This document shows, piece by piece, positions 40,487-49,537 of a stretch of 64,000 nucleotides of DNA (positions within the stretch are counted from its first letter, which is position 1; every line of letters starts with the position of its first letter). The position numbers were made by a program, and so were the translations under genes. The notes under the pieces are model-generated. The model saw only the letters and a list, made by a program, of their open reading frames with translations. It was not told where the DNA came from and ran no database searches. This DNA comes from Phreatobacter sp. (lineage in GTDB: Bacteria > Pseudomonadota > Alphaproteobacteria > Rhizobiales > Phreatobacteraceae). Location of the stretch: NCBI RefSeq assembly GCF_016793595.1, contig NZ_JAEULY010000004.1, positions 744,001 to 808,000 on the forward strand. Reading direction: 5' to 3'.

Positions 40487-41662
40487 TCAAGTCTCGACGA
40501 TGCCGCCGGTATCGGCGGACAGATTCTGGCGGCGGGCATGTGGCAGAGCCAGATAGTCGTCGGAGCGCATTTCGATCAGCCGTGACGCCGTGCGGTGGAA
40601 CTCGAACTCCTCGGTTCCCGTCTCGGAGAGATAAAGCCGGTGCGGCTCGGCGCCGGCGCTCGCCACGAGCTTGACCTGATTGTCGTAGAGGGCATCGATC
40701 AGGATGATGAAGCGCTTGGCCTCGTTGCGCTTGTCGAGCCCCCGCATGACCGGAATGCGATCGATCAGCACCGTGTGATACTGGTGGGCGATGGCGAGGT
40801 AGTCCGCGCCGCCAAGCGGCCTCTCGCAGAGGTCGGCGAAGGAAAAGCGCGCGACGCCGTGGGCCTGCAGCGGCACCGCCACCTGCCGGCCCTTGACCGC
40901 CAGCCCGGCCGGCTCGCCCGCCGCGCCGCCGGTCAGGCGCTGCCAGGCCGTGTTCATCGCCGCGTCGGCCTCCGGCCCCGCCGGGGTGATCCAGACGGGC
41001 TGGCCCGCCAGCTTCTCAAGGCGGAAATCGGTGCGCGATTCGAGCTTCACCACTTCCATGCGCTCCTGCATCAACTTGATGAAGGGCAGGAACAGCGCGC
41101 GGTTCAGCCCGTCGCGGTAGAGCAGGTCCGGCACGACGTTGGAGGTTGCGACCACCACGACGCCCTCCTCGAAAAGCCGGCCGAACAGCCGGCCGAGGAT
41201 CATCGCATCGGCGATGTCGGTGACGGAGAACTCGTCGAAACAGAGCAGCCAGGCTTCCTCGGCGAGGTCGGCGGCCACCGGCGCGATGGGGTCATCGCCC
41301 TTGACCTCGCCGGCCTTCAGCTTCTGGCGATAGGCGTGGATGCGCTCGTGGACATCCGCCATGAACTCGTGGAAATGGGCGCGCCGCTTGCGTTTGACCG
41401 GGCTCGCCTCGATGAACAGGTCCATCAGCATGGTCTTGCCGCGGCCGACATCGCCCCAGACGTAGAGGCCGCGGACCGGCTGGCGCTTCTCGCCGCGCGA
41501 GAACAGCCAGGCAAGGCCGGTCGACTTGCGGCGGGTCAGCCGATAGTCCGCCAGCTCCGCATTCAGCGCGTCGAGCCGCCTTGCGATGGCCAGCTGCGCG
41601 GCATCAGCGGAAATCTCGCCGGCATCGACCAGCGACTGGTATCGGTTGAGCACTTCGGCCAT
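40487..41662 (-). CDS. zapE: Cell division ATPase ZapE (AFG1 family)
   Basis: The product is a 391-residue AAA-type ATPase that associates with the division ring and, like AFG1/LACE1, with protein quality control. Walker A is YVWGDVGRGKTMLMDLF (about residues 67-83), Walker B is LLCFDEFSVTDIADAMIL, and sensor residues are in VVVATSNVVPDLLYRDGLN. ATG 41662 gives the family length. The frame is open further upstream, but with unrelated sequence. It is divergent from sdhC across 206 bp, as in many alphaproteobacteria. Confidence 0.93.
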   Translation of the reverse strand: MAEVLNRYQSLVDAGEISADAAQLAIARRLDALNAELADYRLTRRKSTGLAWLFSRGEKRQPVRGLYVWGDVGRGKTMLMDLFIEASPVKRKRRAHFHEFMADVHERIHAYRQKLKAGEVKGDDPIAPVAADLAEEAWLLCFDEFSVTDIADAMILGRLFGRLFEEGVVVVATSNVVPDLLYRDGLNRALFLPFIKLMQERMEVVKLESRTDFRLEKLAGQPVWITPAGPEADAAMNTAWQRLTGGAAGEPAGLAVKGRQVAVPLQAHGVARFSFADLCERPLGGADYLAIAHQYHTVLIDRIPVMRGLDKRNEAKRFIILIDALYDNQVKLVASAGAEPHRLYLSETGTEEFEFHRTASRLIEMRSDDYLALPHARRQNLSADTGGIVET

Positions 41663-41868
41663 GGGAACCAGCCAATAAAGGCCGCTTCCCGCGCCCGCAA
41701 GCGGCACAGGGGCGCGCAAGCGCATGCGAAGGCATGCAAATCCGCCTGTGCGTCCCTCCTTTGTCTCATTCCAGACTCGTTGCGTCGCAGCGTCCAGTCC
41801 CTTAAACAGACCGGTGATTTCCGGCGGCGCCCGATCGCGCTTCCGCCGCCCGCCCGAGGTTGCCTTCC

Positions 41869-42276
41869 ATGGCCGATTCAAAGCACGTGATCGAACGCCC
41901 GCTTTCGCCGCATCTGCAGATCTACCGGCCGATGCTGACGATGATGATGTCCATCGTCCATCGCGTCACGGGAATGGCGCTGTTCTTCGGCACGATCCTG
42001 ATGCTCTGGTGGCTGATCGCCGCCGCCACCGGCCCGACCGCCTATGCCACCTTCCAGTGGGCCGCCGGCTCGCTCATCGGCCGGCTCGTGCTGTTCGGCT
42101 ACACCTGGGCGCTGTTCCATCACATGCTCGGCGGCATCCGCCACTTCATCTGGGACACGGGCCGCGGCTTCGGCGTCAACGAGCGCGAATGGCTCGCCCG
42201 CGCCACGCTGATCGGTTCCATCGCCCTGACGATCCTGATCTGGATCGTCGCCTATGCCGTCCGCGGCGGCGTCTGA
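41869..42276 (+). CDS. sdhC: Succinate dehydrogenase cytochrome b556 subunit
   Basis: The product is a 135-residue membrane anchor. The family start ERPLSPHLQIYRPMLTMMMS with SIVHRVTGMAL (quinone site) is present, and the heme-ligand His lies in LFHHMLGGIRHFIWDTG. Three membrane helices are visible. It begins the sdhCDA set; GAGG lies a few bases upstream of ATG 41869. Confidence 0.96.
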   Translation: MADSKHVIERPLSPHLQIYRPMLTMMMSIVHRVTGMALFFGTILMLWWLIAAATGPTAYATFQWAAGSLIGRLVLFGYTWALFHHMLGGIRHFIWDTGRGFGVNEREWLARATLIGSIALTILIWIVAYAVRGGV

Positions 42277-42288
42277 GGAGGTTCAGCC

Positions 42289-42684
42289 ATGTCCGAAGCC
42301 AAGAGCTCCATGCGCACCCCGCTCGGCCGCGTCCGCGGTCTCGGCTCCGCCAAGTCCGGCACCGAGCACTTCTGGATGCAGCGGGTCACCGCCGTCGCCA
42401 ACGTGCCGCTGACCATCTTCGTCGTCGGCCTGATCATCTCGACCGCCGGCTCCAACTATGCCGCCGTCAAGGCGACCCTCGGCTCGCCCGTCGTCGCCAT
42501 TCCGCTGATCCTGTTCGTGATCTCGGTGACCTGGCACATGCGGCTGGGCATGCAGATCGTCATCGAGGACTACGTGCCGGCCGAAGGCACCAAGATCGTT
42601 CTCCTGCTGCTCAACACTTTCTTCTGCGTGACGGTCGGCCTCGGCTCCGTCTTCGCCATCCTGAAGCTTGCCTTCGGCGTCTGA
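42289..42684 (+). CDS. sdhD: Succinate dehydrogenase membrane anchor subunit
   Basis: The product has 131 residues and three helices. The start is RTPLGRVRGLGSAKSGTEHF, followed by WMQRVTAVANVPL. The heme-ligand His is in TWHMRLGMQIVIEDYV. It lies 12 nt after sdhC and 28 nt before sdhA. With SdhC it anchors the catalytic subunits and carries heme b and the ubiquinone site. Confidence 0.96.
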   Translation: MSEAKSSMRTPLGRVRGLGSAKSGTEHFWMQRVTAVANVPLTIFVVGLIISTAGSNYAAVKATLGSPVVAIPLILFVISVTWHMRLGMQIVIEDYVPAEGTKIVLLLLNTFFCVTVGLGSVFAILKLAFGV

Positions 42685-42712
42685 ACGCCGACCTTAAGAC
42701 TGGAGCTCGACC

Positions 42713-44533
42713 ATGGCTCAAGCTGCCGCCCCCTCGACCGCCGGCCGCGCCTATGACGTGACCGACCACACCTATGACGTCGTGATCGTCGGCGCTGGCG
42801 GCGCGGGCCTTCGCGCCGTCGTCGGTTGCGCCCAGGCGGGCCTGCGCACCGCCTGCATCTCCAAGGTGTTCCCCACCCGCTCGCACACGGTTGCGGCGCA
42901 GGGCGGCGTCGCCGCCTCGCTCGGCAATATGGGCGAGGACCAGTGGCAATGGCACATGTACGACACCGTCAAGGGGTCGGACTGGCTCGGCGACCAGGAC
43001 GCCATCGAGTATCTGGTGCGCAACGCGCCCGCCGCCGTCTATGAGCTCGAGCACTGGGGCGTGCCCTTCTCGCGCACCGAGTCGGGAAAGATCTACCAGC
43101 GCCCGTTCGGCGGCATGACCACCCATTTCGGCAAGGGCACGGCGCAGCGCACCTGCGCCGCCGCCGACCGCACCGGCCACGCCATGCTCCACACGCTCTA
43201 CGGGCAGGCGCTGAAGAACAATGCCGAGTTCTTCATCGAGTATTTCGCCATCGACCTGATGATGGGCGAGGACGGCCGCTGCCTCGGCGTCGTCGCGCTC
43301 AAGATGGACGACGGCACGCTGCACCGCTTCCGCGGCCGCCAGACGATTCTCGCCACCGGCGGCTACGGCCGCGCCTATTTCTCGGCGACCTCGGCCCATA
43401 CCTGCACCGGCGACGGCAATGCCATGGTGCTGCGCGCCGGCCTGCCGCTGCAGGACATGGAATTCGTGCAGTTCCACCCGACCGGCATCTACGGCTCGGG
43501 CTGCCTGATCACGGAAGGCTCGCGCGGCGAAGGCGGCTACCTCACCAATTCCGAGGGCGAGCGCTTCATGGAGCGCTATGCCCCCTCGGCCAAGGACCTC
43601 GCCTCGCGCGACGTCGTCTCGCGCTCCATGACCATGGAGATCCGCGAGGGCCGCGGCGTCGGCAAGAACAAGGACCACATCTTCCTGCACCTCGACCATC
43701 TCGATCCGAAGATCCTGCACGAGCGCCTGCCGGGCATTTCCGAGAGCGCCAAGATCTTCGCGGGCGTCGATGTGACCAAGGAGCCGATCCCGGTCATCCC
43801 GACGGTCCACTACAATATGGGCGGCATCCCCACGAACTATCACGGCGAGGTGCTGACCAAGAAGGACGGCGACCCCGACGCCGTCGTCCCCGGCCTGATG
43901 GCCATCGGCGAGGCGGCCTGCGTCTCCGTCCATGGCGCCAACCGCCTCGGCTCGAACTCGCTGATCGACCTCGTGGTGTTCGGCCGCGCGGCCGGCCTGC
44001 GCGCCGCCGAAACGGTGACGCCCGGCGAGAAGCATCAGGACCTGCCGAAGGACGCCGCCGAACTCGCCCTTTCGCGCCTCGACTATTTCCGCCACGTCTC
44101 CGGCGGCACCTCGACGGCCGAGATCCGCGACCGGATGCAGCGCGTCATGCAGTCGAACTGCGCGGTGTTCCGCACCGGCGAAGTGCTGCAGGAAGGCAAG
44201 AAGCTGATCCACGACGTCTGGCAGGGCGCGTCCGATATCGGCGTCACCGACCGCTCGCTGATCTGGAATTCCGACCTGATCGAGACGCTGGAATTCGACA
44301 ACCTGATCTCGCAGGCCGTCGTGACCATGGACTCGGCCGCGAACCGCGAGGAAAGCCGCGGCGCCCACGCCCGCGAGGACTTCCCGGACCGCAACGACAA
44401 GGACTGGATGAAGCACACGCTCGCCTTCGCGGACACCGAGAAGAAGACCGTGACCCTCGACTACCGCCCGGTCCACACCTACACGATGACCAACGAGATC
44501 CAGTACATCGAGCCCAAGGCCCGCGTGTACTGA
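42713..44533 (+). CDS. sdhA: Succinate dehydrogenase flavoprotein subunit
   Basis: The product is the 606-residue catalytic subunit with covalent FAD. Motifs are [15 protein letters not shown], the FAD-attachment His in [12 protein letters not shown], the active-site [21 protein letters not shown] stretch, and [20 protein letters not shown]. It ends normally with [12 protein letters not shown]. The expected next gene, sdhB for the iron-sulfur subunit, is not found here or elsewhere in the window. Confidence 0.98.
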   Translation: MAQAAAPSTAGRAYDVTDHTYDVVIVGAGGAGLRAVVGCAQAGLRTACISKVFPTRSHTVAAQGGVAASLGNMGEDQWQWHMYDTVKGSDWLGDQDAIEYLVRNAPAAVYELEHWGVPFSRTESGKIYQRPFGGMTTHFGKGTAQRTCAAADRTGHAMLHTLYGQALKNNAEFFIEYFAIDLMMGEDGRCLGVVALKMDDGTLHRFRGRQTILATGGYGRAYFSATSAHTCTGDGNAMVLRAGLPLQDMEFVQFHPTGIYGSGCLITEGSRGEGGYLTNSEGERFMERYAPSAKDLASRDVVSRSMTMEIREGRGVGKNKDHIFLHLDHLDPKILHERLPGISESAKIFAGVDVTKEPIPVIPTVHYNMGGIPTNYHGEVLTKKDGDPDAVVPGLMAIGEAACVSVHGANRLGSNSLIDLVVFGRAAGLRAAETVTPGEKHQDLPKDAAELALSRLDYFRHVSGGTSTAEIRDRMQRVMQSNCAVFRTGEVLQEGKKLIHDVWQGASDIGVTDRSLIWNSDLIETLEFDNLISQAVVTMDSAANREESRGAHAREDFPDRNDKDWMKHTLAFADTEKKTVTLDYRPVHTYTMTNEIQYIEPKARVY

Positions 44534-44540
44534 GGCCTCA

Positions 44541-44750
44541 TTGGAGCCCGCGAGCACCATCGACTGGGAAGCTTTCGCCGGTTGGGCGATGACGGCGGCG
44601 CTGTTGCTCGCCGTCATCGGCATCGCTTGGTTCGTCCGATGGCGACGCGACCCCAAGGGTTTCGCGGGAACCTGGTGGCGAGGCCCCGCCAGCAGCTCCC
44701 AGGCGAGCCACGGAACGGGTGGAAAAGGACCCGGCGGTGGTCGCCCCTGA
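44541..44750 (+). CDS. Possible small membrane protein after sdhA
   Basis: A 69-codon frame starts with TTG 7 nt after the sdhA stop, with GAGG close before it. One membrane helix (AMTAALLLAVIGIAWFVRW) is followed by a basic stop-transfer segment and a Gly/Ser-rich tail. It occupies the place where sdhB would be expected but has no relation to it. It may be a real small membrane protein or chance. The rest of the gap to 44850 shows nothing else. Confidence 0.4.
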   Translation: MEPASTIDWEAFAGWAMTAALLLAVIGIAWFVRWRRDPKGFAGTWWRGPASSSQASHGTGGKGPGGGRP

Positions 44751-44850
44751 ACCTGTTCCGGGCATGTTGATCCCGCTCTCGGGTTGACGGCGGCCGTCTG
44801 AGCCGGCACATGCGCGGCCTCCGGCATTTGCGAAGATCGGAAGGCCGCAC

Positions 44851-46548
44851 TTGATCATTCTCGGCTTCTACCAGTCGCACGACGCCTGCGCGGCCCTCTA
44901 CGACGACTACCGTTGCATCGCCTCGGTGGCGCTGGAACGCGCGACGCGCATCAAGACCGACGGCTATCGCTTCCCGGCGGAGGCAGTCGCCGAATGCCTC
45001 GCGCAGGCGGGGCTCAACGCGGGGGCCATCGAGGCCGTCGCCTATCCACGCATGCGCTATCCGGCGGCGGACGTCCTGCGCTCCGCCCTGCCGTTCGGCG
45101 GCCTTCTCCCCGTGCGCAAGGTCGATCCGATCGCGCCGCTGCGTGCCGGCAAGGTGCAAACGCTGGCCGATGTCGTTGATACCGATGCCTTCGCCGCCCG
45201 CCATGGCTGGCCGGCTTCCGCCAAGGCCTATTTCTACAATCATCACCGCGCGCATGCGCTTAGCGTCCTCGCGCACATGCCGGCCGACGACGTGCTGCTC
45301 TACACGTCCGACGGCGGCGGCGACGACATCTTCTATTCCGCCCGCGTTCTGAAGGACGGCAAGCTCACCGACCTGTTCGGCGGCGAGGCGGACACGCTGG
45401 CGCGGCGCGTGCCGCAGCGCCCCGGCGACAGCCTCGGCAAGCTCTATGCCTATGTCACGGAGGCGCTCGGCTTCCGGTCGCTGCGCCACGAGGGCAAGGT
45501 TCTCGGCCTCGCCGCCTATGGCAAGCCTGTTCATGCCGATCGGCTGACGGGCCTCTATGCCGTCTCCGACGACGGCCAGATCCATTGCGCGCTGCCGCGC
45601 TGGCGCATCCGCATGCTGGTCAACAGCCTCGCGAAGAAGACCTCGCGCGAGGACATGGCGGCGAGCGTCCAGCAGACGCTGGAGACGGTGACGCTGGCGG
45701 CGCTGGCGAAGATGCTGGCGCGCCACCCCGTACGCCACCTCGGCCTCTCGGGGGGCGTCTTCGCCAATGTGAAGCTGACCCAGCGCATCGCCGAGCGCTT
45801 CGACCTCGACGAGATCTTCGTCTATCCCGCCATGTCGGATCAGGGCGAAGCCGATGGCGGCGTGCTCGAATTCCTGCTGGAGCGCGACGGGCTCGATACG
45901 TGGCTCAAGCACCGCGAGCGGCTCGCCACCGTCTATCGCGGCCGCGACTATTCCGCCGATGTCGAAGCGGTCTTCGGCTCCGGTGCGGTGAAGCGCCCGG
46001 TTGGGAACGCCGTCGAGGAAGCCGCCGACCTGATCGTCGCGGGCGAGACCGTCGGCACCTATCTCGGCCGCATGGAATACGGGCCGCGCGCCCTCGGTGC
46101 CCGCTCGATCATGGCCAGCGCCGTCGACCGCACCATCAACGACTGGCTGAACAAGCGGCTCGACCGCACCGACTTCATGCCCTTCGCGCCCGTGGTGCTC
46201 GCCGAACGCGCCAAGGATCTGTTCGATCTGCCGGACGAACTCGCCTACACCGCCAATTTCATGACGGTCACCTGCAACGTGAAGCCGGAATGGCGCGAGC
46301 GCATCCCGGCCTGCGTCCATGTCGATGGCACGGCCCGGCCGCAGCTCATCCATCGCGCGCAGAACCCGGTCTATTACGACGTGATCGCCGCCTATGAGCG
46401 GCGCACCGGCATCCCCGCCGTGATCAACACCTCGTTCAACGTCCACGAGGAGCCGATCATCAACAAGCCGGAGGAAGCCCTGCGCGCGTTGAGGGAGAAG
46501 CGCGTCGACCATCTTCTGTCCGAGACGGCGATCTGGTCGCTTGCCTGA
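44851..46548 (+). CDS. Carbamoyltransferase (NodU/CmcH family)
   Basis: The product is a 565-residue O-carbamoyltransferase. The N-terminal Kae1-like domain shows FYQSHDACAAL, the metal-binding YNHHRAHALSVL, LYTSDGGGDD and HLGLSGGVFANVKL. The C-terminal Carbam_trans_C domain shows MEYGPRALGARSIMAS and VINTSFNVHEEPI. These enzymes use carbamoyl phosphate and ATP to carbamoylate sugars, antibiotics or Nod factors. The start is TTG 44851 with GGAAGG before it. The acceptor is unknown, because no glycosyl or antibiotic genes are nearby. Confidence 0.93.
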   Translation: MIILGFYQSHDACAALYDDYRCIASVALERATRIKTDGYRFPAEAVAECLAQAGLNAGAIEAVAYPRMRYPAADVLRSALPFGGLLPVRKVDPIAPLRAGKVQTLADVVDTDAFAARHGWPASAKAYFYNHHRAHALSVLAHMPADDVLLYTSDGGGDDIFYSARVLKDGKLTDLFGGEADTLARRVPQRPGDSLGKLYAYVTEALGFRSLRHEGKVLGLAAYGKPVHADRLTGLYAVSDDGQIHCALPRWRIRMLVNSLAKKTSREDMAASVQQTLETVTLAALAKMLARHPVRHLGLSGGVFANVKLTQRIAERFDLDEIFVYPAMSDQGEADGGVLEFLLERDGLDTWLKHRERLATVYRGRDYSADVEAVFGSGAVKRPVGNAVEEAADLIVAGETVGTYLGRMEYGPRALGARSIMASAVDRTINDWLNKRLDRTDFMPFAPVVLAERAKDLFDLPDELAYTANFMTVTCNVKPEWRERIPACVHVDGTARPQLIHRAQNPVYYDVIAAYERRTGIPAVINTSFNVHEEPIINKPEEALRALREKRVDHLLSETAIWSLA

Positions 46549-46590
46549 GAGGCAGCCCGAGCAGCGGCCAGACAAAGCCTATACCCATCC

Positions 46591-46737
46591 GTCATGCCCG
46601 GCCTTGTGCCGGGCATCCGCGACTTCATTTCCGAGCGGCGCTGTTCAAGGCGTGGATGGCCGGCATAGCCGGAACCGAAGTCCCGGCGTTCAAGATTGAA
46701 TGACGGCGGCCAGAGGCCGCCTGTGCCCGGCCATGAC
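46591..46737. repeat. Mosaic palindromic intergenic repeat
   Basis: This fills most of the 301-bp gap 46549-46849. It opens with ATGCCCGGC/GCCGGGCAT around CTTGT (46594-46616). Further short GC dyads follow (CCGGC/GCCGG and GGCGGCC/GGCCGCC). It closes with a CCCGGCCATGAC end that mirrors the opening GTCATGCCCGG. Such GTCATGCCCGGC-type units are known as intergenic mosaic elements in Hyphomicrobiales. No gene lies in the gap. Confidence 0.65.
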
Positions 46738-46849
46738 GTGGTTGGCCGCATACGCTCCAAGGAGAGCTGAAACAGAGGGCGCCTTCCGCACGCCGTCAAC
46801 GCGACATATTGGGGCGGTGATATAGGCCGCATCCTGCACGGGAGCCCCG

Positions 46850-47404
46850 ATGCGCCGCCTCGTCCGCCCCTTCATCGTCCTCGCCGCTCTCGTCATCCTG
46901 CTGGAGACGTGGATCTGGGAGCGCGTCGGGCCGATCATCGCCCGGCTCGTCGAACTCCTGCCTCTCAAGGCGGTGAAGCAGGCGATTCACGACGGCATCC
47001 AGCGCCTGCCGCCCTACGCGACCCTCGCGGTCTTCGCCATTCCCGCCATCCTGCTGTTCCCGTTCAAGCTGGCGGCGCTGGCGCTGATCGCGCGCGGCCA
47101 CCTGATCCTCGGCGGCGGCGTGTTCTTCCTCGCCAAGGTGGTCGGCGTCGGCAGCGCCGCTTTCCTGTTCGACGCCTGCAAGCCGAAGCTGATGCAGATT
47201 CCGCTGTTCGTCTGGGCCTATGAGCACTGGCTGCGCTGGCTCGCCTGGGCGCACGGCCACATCGATCCGATCAAGGAGCGCATCCGCCGCGTCACGCGCA
47301 TCCTGAGCGGCGGCCGGCCGAACCGCGCGCTGCGCCTGCTGATGCGCTTCCGCCGCTCGCGCCGCGAGCGGATGCGGCCGGCCAGCGCGCCGACCGGCGC
47401 CTGA
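46850..47404 (+). CDS. Membrane protein of unknown function
   Basis: The product has 184 residues. One helix lies at the N-terminus (FIVLAALVILLETWIW) and two in the middle (TLAVFAIPAILLFPFKLAALALIA and the following GGGVFFLAKVVGVGSAAFLF region). The C-terminus is a strongly basic tail rich in Arg (RFRRSRRERMRP). The pattern FPFKLAALALIARGH is conserved-looking. Function is not recognised. It is convergent with xerC, with a 5-nt gap. Confidence 0.8.
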   Translation: MRRLVRPFIVLAALVILLETWIWERVGPIIARLVELLPLKAVKQAIHDGIQRLPPYATLAVFAIPAILLFPFKLAALALIARGHLILGGGVFFLAKVVGVGSAAFLFDACKPKLMQIPLFVWAYEHWLRWLAWAHGHIDPIKERIRRVTRILSGGRPNRALRLLMRFRRSRRERMRPASAPTGA

Positions 47405-47409
47405 TCCCG

Positions 47410-48378
47410 TCAGGCCCTCGGGTGGGCGCTCTCGTAGACGCGCAGCAGCGCCGCCGTATCGACCTCGGTGTAGATTTGCGTCGTCGACAGCGAGGCGTGG
47501 CCAAGCAGTTCCTGGATCGAGCGCAGGTCCCCGCCCCGCCCGAGCAGATGCGTCGCGAAGGAATGGCGCAGCGCGTGCGGCGTCGCCGTTTCGGGCAGGC
47601 CGAGCGCGCCGCGCAGCCGCTGCATGGCAAGCTGGATGATGCGCGGCGATAGCGGCCCGCCCTTGACGCCAACGAAGAGCGGATCATCCGCCCCGAGCGC
47701 GAAGGGGCAGAGGCGGCGATAGTCCGCGATGGCGTCCGCGACCTTCGCGATGACCGGCACCTGCCGGACCTTCGCGCCCTTTCCCAGCACGGTGACCTGC
47801 CCCGGCTGCCCGGCGAGCGGCGCGTCCTTCTGACGAAGGCCCAAAGCCTCGGAAATGCGCAGGCCCGAGCCGTAGAGCAGGGCCAGCACGGCGGCGTCGC
47901 GCGCGATGACCCAGGGCTCGGCATCCTCATGCTCGCGCGTGCCGGCCGAGGCCACGCGCCGCGCGGCGGCAACGTTCAGCGGACGAGGCAGGCGGCGCGC
48001 CGTCTTCGGCGTGCGGACGGCGGAAAAGGCGGCCATGCGGCCCTCGCCCTCCCGCTCCAGAAAGCGTGTGAAGGAGCGTACCGCCGCCAGCGCCCGGCCA
48101 ATGGAGCGGGCGTCCAGCCCGTCCGCTCGGCGCTTCGCCATGAAGGCGCGCACGTCGCGCGGCGCGGCCTCGCCCATCGCCCTGAGCGAAACGGCGTCGC
48201 CGTTATGTCCGGACAGGAAGCCGAGGAAGACGCGGACGTCGCGGCCATAGGCTTCGAGCGTCTTGGGAGAGAGCCGCCGCTCGGCGCCGAGGTGCAGCAG
48301 CCAGCGGCCCATCGCCGTCACCGTGTCGGGAGCGGCGCCGGGAACGAGCGCGTCGGCGGGAAGGTCGAAAGCGGCCAT
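47410..48378 (-). CDS. xerC: Tyrosine recombinase XerC
   Basis: The product is a 322-residue site-specific recombinase that with XerD resolves chromosome dimers at dif. An N-terminal SAM-like core-binding domain (residues about 20-115) precedes the catalytic domain, with Arg in YGSGLRISEAL, Lys in LGKGAKVRQVP, HALRHSFATHLL, LLGHASLSTTQIYT and the nucleophilic Tyr. A chromosomal Xer is favoured over an integrase by the location near priA and the lack of mobile genes. Confidence 0.93.
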   Translation of the reverse strand: MAAFDLPADALVPGAAPDTVTAMGRWLLHLGAERRLSPKTLEAYGRDVRVFLGFLSGHNGDAVSLRAMGEAAPRDVRAFMAKRRADGLDARSIGRALAAVRSFTRFLEREGEGRMAAFSAVRTPKTARRLPRPLNVAAARRVASAGTREHEDAEPWVIARDAAVLALLYGSGLRISEALGLRQKDAPLAGQPGQVTVLGKGAKVRQVPVIAKVADAIADYRRLCPFALGADDPLFVGVKGGPLSPRIIQLAMQRLRGALGLPETATPHALRHSFATHLLGRGGDLRSIQELLGHASLSTTQIYTEVDTAALLRVYESAHPRA

Positions 48379-48419
48379 GGCATCACCCTGCCATGGCCCG
48401 GTTCACATGGCGTGAACGG

Positions 48420-48911
48420 TCAGTCGGCTCCACCCTTGCCGAGATCGCCCATGTGCTTCTGGATGTAGAGCTGCTCGCCGATGGTCTTGATCACCTCAAG
48501 CTGCGTCTCGAGGAAGTCGATATGGCCTTCCTCATCGCTCATCAGCTCGATGAACAGGTCGCGCGAGGGATAGTCCTTCACCGTCTCGCAATAGGAGGCG
48601 GCCTCCTGATAGAGCTTGCGCGCGCCGATCTCGGCCTTCAGATCGCAGCCGATGATCTCCTTCACCGTCTGGCCGATCTCCAGCGGATCGAGCACCTGCA
48701 GGTTCGGGTGGCCTTCCAGGAACAGGATGCGGTCGATGAACTTGTCGGCGTGGACCATCTCCTCGATGGATTCCTTGCGCCAGTATTTCGCGAGGTCGTT
48801 GAACCCCCAATTGTCCAGCATGCGATAGTGCAGCCAGTACTGGCTGACGGCGGTGAGTTCGCTCCTGAGGCCCTTGTTGAGATAGTCGATGACCTTCTTG
48901 TCGCCCTTCAT
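48420..48911 (-). CDS. bfr: Bacterioferritin
   Basis: The product is a 163-residue subunit of the 24-mer iron store. Ferroxidase ligands are in [13 protein letters not shown] and [13 protein letters not shown], which also holds the heme-ligand Met. [11 protein letters not shown] and [15 protein letters not shown] are further family signatures. An Irr-type box stands 49 nt before the start, and the partner ferredoxin gene bfd lies just upstream on the same strand, so iron release is encoded next door. Confidence 0.97.
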   Translation of the reverse strand: MKGDKKVIDYLNKGLRSELTAVSQYWLHYRMLDNWGFNDLAKYWRKESIEEMVHADKFIDRILFLEGHPNLQVLDPLEIGQTVKEIIGCDLKAEIGARKLYQEAASYCETVKDYPSRDLFIELMSDEEGHIDFLETQLEVIKTIGEQLYIQKHMGDLGKGGAD

Positions 48912-48959
48912 GGTCGCCTCCGCTGGCAATTCCGCTCGGGTCCTGCGACCCGGCGCCAG

Positions 48960-48976
48960 TTTAAAATCATTCTAGA
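48960..48976. promoter_or_regulatory. Irr-type iron control element before bfr
   Basis: The sequence TTTAAAA-TCA-TTCTAGA matches the rhizobial iron control element TTTAGAA-N3-TTCTAAA at 12 of 14 positions. It is centred about 57 nt before the bfr start codon. In Hyphomicrobiales Irr represses bfr when iron is low, so the position makes biological sense. Confidence 0.7.
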
Positions 48977-49053
48977 TATTGAAGCAAGCGAGTTCGGCCG
49001 ACCGTCACGGCGCGGCAGGGCATAGCGGACAGACTGTCGGATGGTTGTCCCGC

Positions 49054-49299
49054 CTATTCGGCGGCGACGAGGTGCTCCGCCTCATGGTGCGCGCAGGCGC
49101 TCATCGGGCAGGTGTTGCAGGCGGAATCGGCGCCAGCCTCGCGCATGATGGCTCGAATGGTGCGCGCGCAGCGGCCGCAATCGGGGCTGCAGCCGAGACA
49201 GGCATAGACCTCGCCCACCACTTTCGGACATTCCGGACCGTCACCGAGACAGGCCCGGATGTCATGGTCACTCAGCACATTGCAATGGCAAACGATCAC
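49054..49299 (-). CDS. bfd: Bacterioferritin-associated ferredoxin with Cys-rich tail
   Basis: The product is an 81-residue [2Fe-2S] protein that reduces bacterioferritin to release iron. The cluster ligands are CHC at residues 4-6 and the CGRC pair (41, 44). The start is GTG 49299, with GAGGA upstream; the frame is open further but the family N-terminus is VIVCHC. A second CLGC (34, 37) and a C-terminal extension with CNTCPMSACAHH go beyond E. coli Bfd and may bind a metal. Confidence 0.9.
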   Translation of the reverse strand: MIVCHCNVLSDHDIRACLGDGPECPKVVGEVYACLGCSPDCGRCARTIRAIMREAGADSACNTCPMSACAHHEAEHLVAAE

Positions 49300-49537
49300 T
49301 GCGGGTCCTCGGAGCGGCGCAACAGGGCTGATCGCCTTTGTTGACCGCATCTGTCAGCTTTCTAATTCGGGTCCCGAGCAAATTCAATCAAGAGCCCGCA
49401 CATTAGAGCCGTTGTAGAAAAAGCCGCAAACCTCCGCGCCGCCATTCCAAATGTCGCTGGCCGGGATTCCGCTCACGTGATCTTTGATCTGCATCATCGC
49501 CATTCCCTTGGCGCGCGCCGCGCGCTAGGCCATCGGC

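Noticed and set aside
44534..44850. A frameshifted remnant of sdhB
   Set aside because: None of the iron-sulfur cysteine motifs of SdhB can be found in any of the six frames of this stretch.
49360..49370. An Irr box before bfd
   Set aside because: Only one half-site (TTCTAA) is visible; the matching half is missing.
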